A stretch of 5,911 bases of DNA from Thermodesulfobacteriota bacterium (GTDB lineage Bacteria; Desulfobacterota; BSN033; UBA1163), in the NCBI GenBank assembly GCA_030024065.1, contig JASEIE010000248.1:1-5911 (forward strand). The letters run 5' to 3'. The position numbers and the translations under genes are program-made. This document shows, in pieces, positions 1-5,482 of this stretch. The notes below the pieces were generated by a model, which saw only the letters and a list, made by a program, of their open reading frames with translations, searched no databases and was not told the DNA's origin. Numbering within the stretch: position 1 is the first letter of the stretch; each line of letters starts with the position of its first letter.

Positions 1-8
1 CCGCTGGC

Positions 9-78
9 GGGAGAGGGTTGGGGTGAGGGTGGATTAGGAATAACCCCCTCACCTTCATCCTCTCCCCTTGGGGAGAGG
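9..78. repeat. Imperfect inverted repeat plus short perfect hairpin downstream of the ATPase gene
   Basis: Positions 9-29 and 46-66 are an imperfect inverted repeat, with 17 of 21 bases pairing by my count. The arm core is CCCTCACC...CTCTCCC, a common style of dispersed intergenic repeat. Positions 59-67 and 70-78 form a perfect 9-bp inverted repeat (CCTCTCCCC / GGGGAGAGG) around a 2-base centre. This stretch lies about 40 bases past the stop codon of the ATPase gene, so a minus-strand transcript would fold here. No T-run follows the hairpin in that direction, so I do not call an intrinsic terminator. The rest of 1-117 holds no gene I can support. Confidence 0.6.
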
Positions 79-117
79 AGATTAGGAGGTGTGTAGTTTT
101 AAATTTTAGCTAACAGA

Positions 118-813
118 CTAATTATTTTTTTTATCCTCCCCTCCATCAACGATACTGCCATCTCGAAGGGAAATAGTTCGGGAGGAGAAGGCAGCGTTTT
201 CCGGATTGTGGGTGACCATGATGATCGTCTGCCCCTCTCCGTTAAGGGATTTGAATAACTCCATGATCTCCTTTCCCGTCCGGGTGTCCAGGTTTCCGGT
301 TGGCTCATCCGCGAGCAAAATGGGCGGTGCATTGACCAGGGCCCTGGCAATGGCCACCCTCTCCTGCTCCCCTCCTGAGAGTTGATCTGGAAGCCTCCTC
401 TCCTTCCCTTTCAAACCGATCCTGTCCAGTATCTCTTCGGCCATTTTGATCTGTTCACGGTTTGATCTTTCTGTGATCGAGAGAGGAAGCATCACATTCT
501 CGATTACTGTGAGGTAGGGAATCAACTGAAAGGACTGAAAGATGAAACCCAGATATTCTCTCCTGAAATCGGCCAATCTTTCCAGGGAAAGTTTGTAGAT
601 AGGAATTTCATCGACAACCACTTCTCCCTCTGTCGGATGATTGATCCCGCCGAGAATCGTAAGGAGGGTCGATTTCCCCGACCCGGAGGGACCCATGACA
701 GAGATGAATTCTCCCCTCTCGATATTCTGATCCACATCGACAAGGGCGCGGACTTTTTCTTCTCCGCCTTCATAGGTTTTGGATAGGTTTTTAATCTCAA
801 TCAAACTCATCAT
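118..813 (-). CDS. ABC transporter ATP-binding protein, LolD/MacB type
   Basis: This is the cytoplasmic ATPase subunit of an ABC transporter, about 231 residues, the usual length for this family. Visible motifs, numbered from the ATG at 813, are Walker A GPSGSGKST (41-49), the Q-loop glutamine in FIFQSF (about 93), the signature LSGGE (145-149), Walker B ILLADEP with catalytic Glu170, the D-loop GNLD, and the H-loop histidine in VTHN (202). The signature continues SGGEQERVAIARAL, where family members more often read SGGQQQRVAIARAL. The frame extends to a TTG at 822, but no clear ribosome-binding site supports that codon. ATG codons at 813 or 810 (MSLIEIKNLSKTY) fit the family better, and the choice between them is open. 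The FtsX-like permease gene lies directly upstream and is its probable partner. MacB-type ATPases power periplasmic mechanics, lipoprotein release or export, and one also occurs in the Campylobacter p19 iron-uptake locus. The substrate cannot be read from the sequence. Confidence 0.93.
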   Translation of the reverse strand: MMSLIEIKNLSKTYEGGEEKVRALVDVDQNIERGEFISVMGPSGSGKSTLLTILGGINHPTEGEVVVDEIPIYKLSLERLADFRREYLGFIFQSFQLIPYLTVIENVMLPLSITERSNREQIKMAEEILDRIGLKGKERRLPDQLSGGEQERVAIARALVNAPPILLADEPTGNLDTRTGKEIMELFKSLNGEGQTIIMVTHNPENAAFSSRTISLRDGSIVDGGEDKKNN

Positions 814-825
814 AAAACCCAAATT

Positions 826-907
826 CGCATAGTGCAGAGCGCATGGCGCATAGAGTTTTTAATACAAAATCTTTTTACGCTATGCTCTATGCGCTTTGCT
901 CTTTGCG
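826..907. repeat. Inverted repeat (GCGCATAGAG / CTCTATGCGC) between permease and ATPase genes
   Basis: Positions 846-855 (GCGCATAGAG) and 885-894 (CTCTATGCGC) are perfect 10-base inverted repeats around an AT-rich 29-base loop. The similarity continues imperfectly outward, with GCATAGTGCAGAGCGCATG on the left and TTTGCTCTTTGCG on the right. The element fills most of the gap between the permease stop (917) and the ATPase start, and contains no gene. It has the look of a dispersed intergenic repeat. It could form a stem in the transcript between the two cistrons. Confidence 0.6.
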
Positions 908-916
908 TTTCTCCGC

Positions 917-2077
917 TTAAAGCGCCCTCAGCGCCTCGGTCGGATCCATCTTCGAAGCATGGAGAGCCGGGTAGATGCTCGACAGGATCCCTACCAGGAC
1001 AGAGAGAAAAATCGCTCCTATGGCCAGCAATGGATCGATGACCCAGGCCCCCCCCTTCATCCCTGTAATGACCGGTCCGATCAGGTGTGAAACCCCAAAA
1101 CCCAAAAAGGAACCCGTCACTCCCGCCACCAATCCAATAACGAATACCTCTAAAAAGATGATCCGGATCACATGGGCTTTCCGGAATCCAATGGCTCGAA
1201 AGATACCAATTTCTCTCTTCCGCTCGTTCACAGAGGCCATCATATTCGTAAAGACAATCAGGCCTCCGATGAAAAGGACAATCGCCGATATCCCGATCGA
1301 AAACTTCTTGAAATGGTTTAAAGCCTCCATCTTGGTTTGGAGGGTCTGTTTGATGGCAGTAACTTTCGCATGAGGCAATTCATTTGAAATCTGTCGAACG
1401 ATCTCTTCAATCGGGCAGGTATTACAGAAGGCCGACACTTCGATCAGGCTCAGAACCCCTGGTTTCTTCATCATCTCCTGAACAAAACTCAAATCCCCGA
1501 AGATGAGAAAATCATCCTGGGATCCGGTTTCATCCAGCACTCCTGTCACCTTGACCGTCCTTCCATTGATTGAGAAGGTATCTCCGGCGCTCTTAAAAAG
1601 CCTTACCGCCACCTCATTCCCAAGGAGAACTTCTTCCTGATGCTTGGGAAATTTTCCATGAACCTTCCACCATTTTTTAATCCTCGCCTCCTCCTGAAAT
1701 TGAACGCCCATGAGGGAGATTCTTTTGCCTTCTATTTCGGCAATCCCGATCAATTTCGGCGAAACCGTGCTGATGTTTTCCCGGACCTCGATCTGCCTGA
1801 TCTTCGGGATATCCGAATCCTTCAGGGGCTGATTATCCATCGCTACCCCTCCCACATTCATTCCCCCATAGGAGAGAGAGAGGGCATCGGACCGGGGGAG
1901 AATGAGGATGTTGGCTCCAAATTCATCCAGTTTATTCGCAATATCCTCGTTCATCATCCGGGTGATAGAGATAAGGGTCACCACTGTCGTGATTCCAATC
2001 GTGAGACCAAGAATGAGGAAGAAGACCTTACCCTTGCGCCTCCGGAGATTGTTGATCGAAATGTCTCTAAGTTTCAT
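917..2077 (-). CDS. ABC transporter permease, MacB/FtsX type, with extracytoplasmic CxxC
   Basis: This is an inner-membrane permease of 386 residues with the MacB/FtsX layout. It has a first membrane helix near residues 19-39, a large extracytoplasmic domain (about 40-255), and three C-terminal helices near 258-280, 305-332 and 348-370. The FtsX-domain hallmark NERKREIGIFRAIGF lies at 284-298, and the end MDPTEALRAL is typical of MacB-like permeases. The extracytoplasmic domain holds a CxxC (Cys218, Cys221) in SAFCNTCPIEEI, which ordinary MacB or LolC/E proteins lack as far as I know. It suggests metal binding or thiol redox. The ATG at 2077 is preceded by AGGTGA (2082-2087), which supports this start. 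The ATPase gene follows about 100 bases downstream. With the nearby DUF2318 gene, this resembles the permease part of the Campylobacter p19/FTR1 iron-uptake locus. The family is secure and the substrate is inferred. Confidence 0.93.
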   Translation of the reverse strand: MKLRDISINNLRRRKGKVFFLILGLTIGITTVVTLISITRMMNEDIANKLDEFGANILILPRSDALSLSYGGMNVGGVAMDNQPLKDSDIPKIRQIEVRENISTVSPKLIGIAEIEGKRISLMGVQFQEEARIKKWWKVHGKFPKHQEEVLLGNEVAVRLFKSAGDTFSINGRTVKVTGVLDETGSQDDFLIFGDLSFVQEMMKKPGVLSLIEVSAFCNTCPIEEIVRQISNELPHAKVTAIKQTLQTKMEALNHFKKFSIGISAIVLFIGGLIVFTNMMASVNERKREIGIFRAIGFRKAHVIRIIFLEVFVIGLVAGVTGSFLGFGVSHLIGPVITGMKGGAWVIDPLLAIGAIFLSVLVGILSSIYPALHASKMDPTEALRAL

Positions 2078-2080
2078 TAA

Positions 2081-2087
2081 GTCACCT
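2081..2087 (-). promoter_or_regulatory. Ribosome-binding site of the permease gene
   Basis: On the minus strand AGGTGAC stands a few bases before the ATG at 2077. It lies just outside the inverted repeat that fills the rest of the gap, so the permease has its own initiation signal. Confidence 0.6.
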
Positions 2088-2088
2088 A

Positions 2089-2170
2089 TAATCCCCCCCG
2101 ACCCCCCTTTAATAAAGTGGGGGTTGAAAAAGTTTTTCCTCCTTTTATAAAGGGGGATATAGGGGGATTA
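2089..2170. repeat. Inverted repeat TAATCCCCC...AAAGGGGGATTA between genes
   Basis: The left arm (2089-2114, TAATCCCCC then CCCCCTTTAATAA) and right arm (2145-2170, TTATAAAGGGGG then AGGGGGATTA) are imperfect inverted repeats about 26 bases long, separated by about 30 bases. The loop itself contains a further GGGGG/CCCC-type segment. This matches the style of a dispersed repeat I associate with deltaproteobacterial-type genomes. The right arm ends exactly on the TAA stop codon (2168-2170) of the upstream gene. The element fills the gap to the permease gene apart from the ribosome-binding site. No clear U-tract follows, so I call it a repeat and not a terminator. Confidence 0.7.
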
Positions 2171-2971
2171 CATTGATCGTTCCCTTAACCCTTTTAAAAT
2201 AGCTTCATGCCTTGGGCAAAATTCGTATTGGCCATCGAGCTGGGAATGGATGACCTCTTCCTGCCAGTGGCTATTGAAGAGGCGACAATCCTTGTCTTCG
2301 CAGAAGGGGTTGCCTGTAACCTGATAAAAGAGGGCCTGCATGGAATAACCTTTTAAAACCTCTGTCATCCTCTTGTCGTTATGGTCGAGGAAACGGCCTC
2401 GATACTCCTCTTTTAATAACTCCAGGGGCTGGCCCATCTGCTTCTTGAAATAAAACTCTTTCGGCTTTGCAGGGGCCTCCACAAGCCCGGAGGTGGAAAT
2501 AAGATGTGGAAACCCGTAGAGACTGACCCTGGCATGGTATCTCAAGTCGCCCTGATCCCATGTCCCGAAGAGCTGATTGGTAAAGAGGATGTTGCAATTT
2601 CTGGAACCCAACTTCGCCTCCGGAAGGAGATCTCGGATAATCTTTTGATAAAAGATCCCCTCATAAAGGATCCCGATGATTCTCCATCTCGGACCTCTTA
2701 TCCTTCTCTCCTCATAATCCCTCTCGGCCTGAAGCGGTGTCCCTGAGTCGAACTCCTTCCCGGGATCTCTCACTTTGATTTTAGCCAGCTCATGGGCCAC
2801 TGCCTCGATCTTTTCTTCAGGGAGCCCATCGTAGATATTTCCGCGAAGAGAGAAAGGAATGGAAGTCTTCTCTTTGAGATACTGACCCAGCCCCTTGAGA
2901 TCCAGCCCACCTAAATCTCCCTCTTCATATAATTCGATGGAGGCAGGAATTCGTTCGGTTAAATCACTCAC
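2168..2971 (-). CDS. Conserved Cys/His-motif protein of unknown function, coupled to Thi4 (DUF6775-like)
   Basis: This 267-residue soluble protein has no signal peptide and no clear membrane segment. I think it belongs to the family labelled DUF6775 (putative metallopeptidase), but I recall that name only from general style and cannot check it. The most distinctive part is the C-terminal end. NPFCEDKDC (Cys224, Cys229) and [11 protein letters not shown] are followed by FCPRH (Cys252, His255), a spacing like the structural zinc site at the end of archaemetzincins. I see no HExxH active-site motif, so peptidase activity is doubtful. A further cysteine is Cys126 in [12 protein letters not shown], and an acidic N-terminus precedes a conserved-looking [14 protein letters not shown] stretch. 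The start is GTG at 2971, and its GTGA overlaps the Thi4 stop codon, which implies translational coupling. A role linked to Thi4, such as metal or sulfur handling, is inference only. Confidence 0.85.
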   Translation of the reverse strand: MSDLTERIPASIELYEEGDLGGLDLKGLGQYLKEKTSIPFSLRGNIYDGLPEEKIEAVAHELAKIKVRDPGKEFDSGTPLQAERDYEERRIRGPRWRIIGILYEGIFYQKIIRDLLPEAKLGSRNCNILFTNQLFGTWDQGDLRYHARVSLYGFPHLISTSGLVEAPAKPKEFYFKKQMGQPLELLKEEYRGRFLDHNDKRMTEVLKGYSMQALFYQVTGNPFCEDKDCRLFNSHWQEEVIHSQLDGQYEFCPRHEAILKGLRERSM

Positions 2972-3765
2972 TTCTTTTTCATCTTCTCAAGGATAACCTG
3001 GGCCCCCTTACGACCCGAAAGCAACATGGCCCCGAAGGTCGGCCCCATTCTCGGAAGGCCGTAGGCGGTTGCGACAGCCATCCCGGTGACGATCAACCCT
3101 GGATGGGCCTCTCCGGTATGCTCAACGACTAGATCCTCTGATTGCTCCACCCACATCGCTCCATACCCGGCGGTCTTAAATAAACCTCTCTCTTCGAGCT
3201 TTTTCAGCACACAGGCGTCATGGCCTGTGGAGTCCACGACAAATTTAGATTCCAGGGCGATAGGATCGACACAGGTGATCTCCCTGGGCAGGGCATTGAC
3301 TGGAGTCCAGTTCACCACGGCGCCGCTTACCCGGTTTCCCTGCCTAAGCACCACATCATCAAACATGGTCATGTTGGCAAATTTTACTCCGGCATCGCAG
3401 GCCGCTGCGATCAACTTCGAACAGGCATGGGGCCCATCTGCCACATAGAGGCCCTCAACTGCCTTTTCATAAGGAATGCCTAACTCTTCAAGGATCCTCT
3501 GGCCCGGCTCCCTGACGGTCACCTTATTCATGAGGTAGCCGCCGATCCAGAATCCACCTCCGATATAATTGTTCCGCTCAACGATCAGCGTTTTCACCCC
3601 TTTGAGGGCAATATCCCTTCCTACCATCAGGCCGCTTGGCCCTCCTCCGATGATGAGGCAGTCGCTCTCCACGTACTCGATGAACTGCCGGGCAAAACCA
3701 TCTACAATCGCACGGGTCACCTCTTTTTCGCTCACGGGTTTAAAGATTGGTTTCTTCTCGGTCAT
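2968..3765 (-). CDS. thi4: Thi4-type thiamine thiazole synthase
   Basis: This cytoplasmic enzyme makes the adenylated thiazole precursor of thiamine from NAD, glycine and a sulfur source, and needs Fe(II). Its 265 residues match prokaryotic Thi4 length. It has the Rossmann motif IIGGGPSGL (38-46) followed by the acidic ribose-binding end IVER (61-64). The glycine-rich [10 protein letters not shown] lies at 67-76, STGHDAC at 179-185 and [13 protein letters not shown] at 239-251, all typical of the Thi4/archaeal ribulose-bisphosphate synthetase-like family. The segment EITCVDP places Cys165 where I align the yeast sulfur-donor Cys205 (CCMDP). The methanogen enzyme that uses sulfide has His there. 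This suggests a sacrificial-cysteine enzyme, although a sulfide-using mode is not excluded. The ATG at 3765 follows a strong AGGAGG. No TPP riboswitch is visible upstream. The next gene overlaps its stop codon. Confidence 0.93.
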   Translation of the reverse strand: MTEKKPIFKPVSEKEVTRAIVDGFARQFIEYVESDCLIIGGGPSGLMVGRDIALKGVKTLIVERNNYIGGGFWIGGYLMNKVTVREPGQRILEELGIPYEKAVEGLYVADGPHACSKLIAAACDAGVKFANMTMFDDVVLRQGNRVSGAVVNWTPVNALPREITCVDPIALESKFVVDSTGHDACVLKKLEERGLFKTAGYGAMWVEQSEDLVVEHTGEAHPGLIVTGMAVATAYGLPRMGPTFGAMLLSGRKGAQVILEKMKKK

Positions 3766-3773
3766 GTTGTTCT

Positions 3774-3782
3774 ATCCTCCTA
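3774..3782 (-). promoter_or_regulatory. Strong ribosome-binding site of thi4
   Basis: On the minus strand TAGGAGGAT lies about 8-10 bases before the ATG at 3765. It is the best Shine-Dalgarno match in the window, which suggests that thi4 is translated independently of the gene before it. Confidence 0.75.
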
Positions 3783-3812
3783 CATAATTTTTAATAAAGA
3801 TTTTTGGTATTT

Positions 3813-3847
3813 GGCCATTGCTAATTGGTCATTGGACATTGATCATT
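3813..3847. repeat. Short tandem-like repeat GGNCATTG between DUF2318 gene and thi4
   Basis: Three near-identical octamers, GGCCATTG (3813-3820), GGTCATTG (3827-3834) and GGACATTG (3834-3841), are followed by a partial GATCATT. They sit immediately after the stop codon of the DUF2318 gene (3850-3852). The remainder of the gap is AT-rich up to the thi4 ribosome-binding site. The units are too short and too irregular for a CRISPR. They look like a degenerate dispersed intergenic repeat. Confidence 0.5.
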
Positions 3848-3849
3848 AT

Positions 3850-4425
3850 TCAGACCCTCGGCTTCCATTCCAGAACCACCTTTTCATCGATCAGAATCAA
3901 ATCTTTCTCCACAATGCTTGGAATCACCTCAGGCGGATAATTCATGCATCCTCCACTGATCCCTTTGAGCGTCTCCAGATTCCATTCCGTATAGCAGGCA
4001 TTGCATACAAAGGTTTTGTCCTTGATATGGAAACGGGTCGATTTGCAGGGCTCGCACATGCTAACAGCAGTCACCACTCTCCCCGCCATGGTCAGATAGG
4101 CTAAAAGAGGTATTTGAAGTCCTTTCCCTTCATATTCGAATCGAACGATCTTCTTTTCCTTGACTACATGCACGGGAATCATAATCTTTCCATTTTCCAC
4201 CTTGGCCTGGACATCGGTCATGCGGACTGTCTGGCCGGCATAATCCACCTTTCCGCTTACCTTCGGCTGGGATGAAACTCTGGGATTGGCTCCGGTATTT
4301 CCTTGAATGACCCAGTAGGCAATCCCCCCGAGAGCGATGACGATGACTATTAAAAGGACAATCGACCATGAAGGTCTCCCCTTATTCCCTCCTATGACCT
4401 TCTCTTTTTTATCCTGAAAGTCCAT
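3850..4425 (-). CDS. Membrane-anchored DUF2318 protein with CxxC motifs
   Basis: This 191-residue protein has a short, charged cytoplasmic N-terminus, one membrane helix near residues 20-40 (WSIVLLIVIVIALGG) and a C-terminal domain expected outside the membrane. The C-terminal half has the DUF2318 pattern: SMCEPCKSTRFHI (Cys124, Cys127), FVCNACYTEWNLE (Cys141, Cys144), then LKGISGGCMNYPP (Cys160). The family is usually described as predicted Fe-S-containing or metal-binding membrane proteins. Homologues occur beside FTR1/P19 iron-uptake genes and MacB-like ABC genes, for example in Campylobacter. The frame extends to a TTG at 4455. The ATG at 4425 is preferred because AAGGAAGG lies 7 bases before it, and that choice removes ten poorly conserved-looking residues. 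The likely role is binding or redox handling of iron at the outer face of the membrane, working with the permease and ATPase further along. That role is inferred from family and context. Confidence 0.9.
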   Translation of the reverse strand: MDFQDKKEKVIGGNKGRPSWSIVLLIVIVIALGGIAYWVIQGNTGANPRVSSQPKVSGKVDYAGQTVRMTDVQAKVENGKIMIPVHVVKEKKIVRFEYEGKGLQIPLLAYLTMAGRVVTAVSMCEPCKSTRFHIKDKTFVCNACYTEWNLETLKGISGGCMNYPPEVIPSIVEKDLILIDEKVVLEWKPRV

Positions 4426-4432
4426 TGCATAA

Positions 4433-4440
4433 CCTTCCTT
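4433..4440 (-). promoter_or_regulatory. Ribosome-binding site deciding the DUF2318 start
   Basis: AAGGAAGG on the minus strand is 7 bases before the ATG at 4425. It argues for that start over the in-frame TTG at 4455. Confidence 0.65.
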
Positions 4441-4456
4441 TCTCCCCCCTACCAAC

Positions 4457-4480
4457 TGAACCTTTTATGATTCAGGTTCA
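4457..4480. repeat. Small hairpin (TGAACCT / AGGTTCA) at the stop of the PP-loop gene
   Basis: TGAACCT (4457-4463) and AGGTTCA (4474-4480) are perfect 7-base inverted repeats with a 10-base loop, and one arm includes the TGA stop codon at 4478-4480. On the minus strand it is followed by GTTGGTAGGGGGG and not by a U-run, so it is not an intrinsic terminator. It may be a weak processing or attenuation stem, or chance. Confidence 0.35.
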
Positions 4481-5482
4481 TTCTTTTATCATCAATGCCT
4501 CAATCTCTATTTCGGGAATGGGTGTAACAAAAATATAGTGCCCTTGATTTTCGCATCCCACCCTGTAGATTACTTCTACCTTGTCAAGCTCTTTGGCTTT
4601 ACTGTAGCGAACCGTGATCGCTGCCGCCTTATCAAGCTCTGGACTATTGACTCCGCCTCGCAGAAGAGAGAGGGGGCCAGGATAACAAACCGTTTTGAGC
4701 AGAACATCTCCTTCCCGCGAGAAGGTTTCAATCTTTTGATTCTCCTCTTCATCTCTGCCGACCACCAGTTTCACTGCCGGAGATAAGCGGAAATGCCTCC
4801 CGAACTTCAAAAGGTGGACGTCGTTGAGTGAAAAATCGTAATGATGGTCCATCAGGTCCTTGATCCGGCGTGCAAACCCTGGATCAGTGAGTAGACATCC
4901 TCCTGCCGGGCAGGGGTAGTCGCGGATATTGAACTGCTCTGCTAATTTCATCAGCGGTTTTCTTGATCGGCCCTGAATATTTAAAAGTTTCTCACGATCG
5001 ATCCATCCTTCCCTCTCCGGAAGGGTGACCGGAAGGAATTGAGCTGAGAGAGGCCGTAGAATAAGGCCCTCCAGCCCGGCTTCCTTTTCGATCAGGCGCA
5101 TCGCATCCCTTCTCTGGGACATGGGTCTCTGGCCTAAGACCTCGCCGGTGACGATGAACAAAGCTCCTGACTCCTCCATATACGCCTTTGCCTTCTTCAG
5201 CATGAAGATCCTGCAGTCGATGCAGGGATTCATATTCCTTCCGTAACCGTGCCTGGGATGCTTGACCAGATCGAGATACTCTTCAGAGACATTGAACACC
5301 CTTAAGGGGATCCCAAGACTTTCCACTGCCTTCTGGGATGCCAGGCAGGTCTCCCCCCGGTTGGTGCAGGTGCAGAAGACCGTCAGAAAATTGAGGGCCT
5401 CCAGTTCAATCCCCTGTTCCAGAACCATCTTTGCGGCCAGGGTGCTGTCGAGCCCGCCGGAGAGCATGGCAATGGCTTTCAT
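4478..5482 (-). CDS. PP-loop ATPase (MnmA/ThiI-like) with NFACT-R-like C-terminal domain; probable tRNA thiolation enzyme
   Basis: This soluble 334-residue protein opens with the PP-loop MLSGGLDST (6-14), which activates a target by adenylation with ATP. Cysteines cluster in FCTCTNRGETC (37, 39, 46), NPCIDCR (87, 90) and YPCPAGGC (191, 196). The NPCIDC position resembles the catalytic NPDxxCN of MnmA, and the CxxC plus later cysteines are candidate ligands for an Fe-S cluster of the kind used by cluster-dependent thiouridine synthases. From about 215 the protein resembles an NFACT-R-type RNA-binding domain: KLVVGRDEEENQKIE (238-252) and AAAITVRYSKAKELDKVEVIYR (286-307). This supports RNA as the substrate. 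The exact modified base is unknown. I prefer ATG 5482, because GAGG (5490-5493) lies 7 bases before it; a GTG at 5485 is the alternative. The start overlaps the LarE stop (TGATG), implying coupled translation. Confidence 0.88.
   Translation of the reverse strand: MKAIAMLSGGLDSTLAAKMVLEQGIELEALNFLTVFCTCTNRGETCLASQKAVESLGIPLRVFNVSEEYLDLVKHPRHGYGRNMNPCIDCRIFMLKKAKAYMEESGALFIVTGEVLGQRPMSQRRDAMRLIEKEAGLEGLILRPLSAQFLPVTLPEREGWIDREKLLNIQGRSRKPLMKLAEQFNIRDYPCPAGGCLLTDPGFARRIKDLMDHHYDFSLNDVHLLKFGRHFRLSPAVKLVVGRDEEENQKIETFSREGDVLLKTVCYPGPLSLLRGGVNSPELDKAAAITVRYSKAKELDKVEVIYRVGCENQGHYIFVTPIPEIEIEALMIKE

Noticed and set aside
59..78. Intrinsic terminator after the ATPase gene
   Set aside because: The stem is perfect but no U-run follows in the minus-strand direction. 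The loop is only two bases and the site looks like part of a dispersed repeat.
1640..2080. Long plus-strand open frame of 146 codons
   Set aside because: It is antisense to the permease gene. Its product has no recognisable domain, while the minus-strand frame encodes a clear FtsX-type protein.
2168..2971. Active metallopeptidase call for the unknown protein
   Set aside because: No HExxH is present. Only a Cys/His cluster like a structural zinc site is visible, so catalytic activity is not supported.
3086..3448. Plus-strand open frame of 120 codons
   Set aside because: It lies wholly antisense to thi4, whose reading frame is strongly supported. Nothing recognisable is encoded.
3813..3847. 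CRISPR-like direct repeats
   Set aside because: The units are 8 bases, degenerate and partly overlapping, with no spacers.
3766..3849. Possible TPP riboswitch before thi4
   Set aside because: The gap is only 84 bases, is AT-rich and repeat-filled, and lacks the CUGAGA core of the THI box on the minus strand.
3766..3849. Sigma-70 promoter before thi4
   Set aside because: Only weak partial matches to -35 and -10 boxes occur in AT-rich repeat sequence, not distinguishable from chance.
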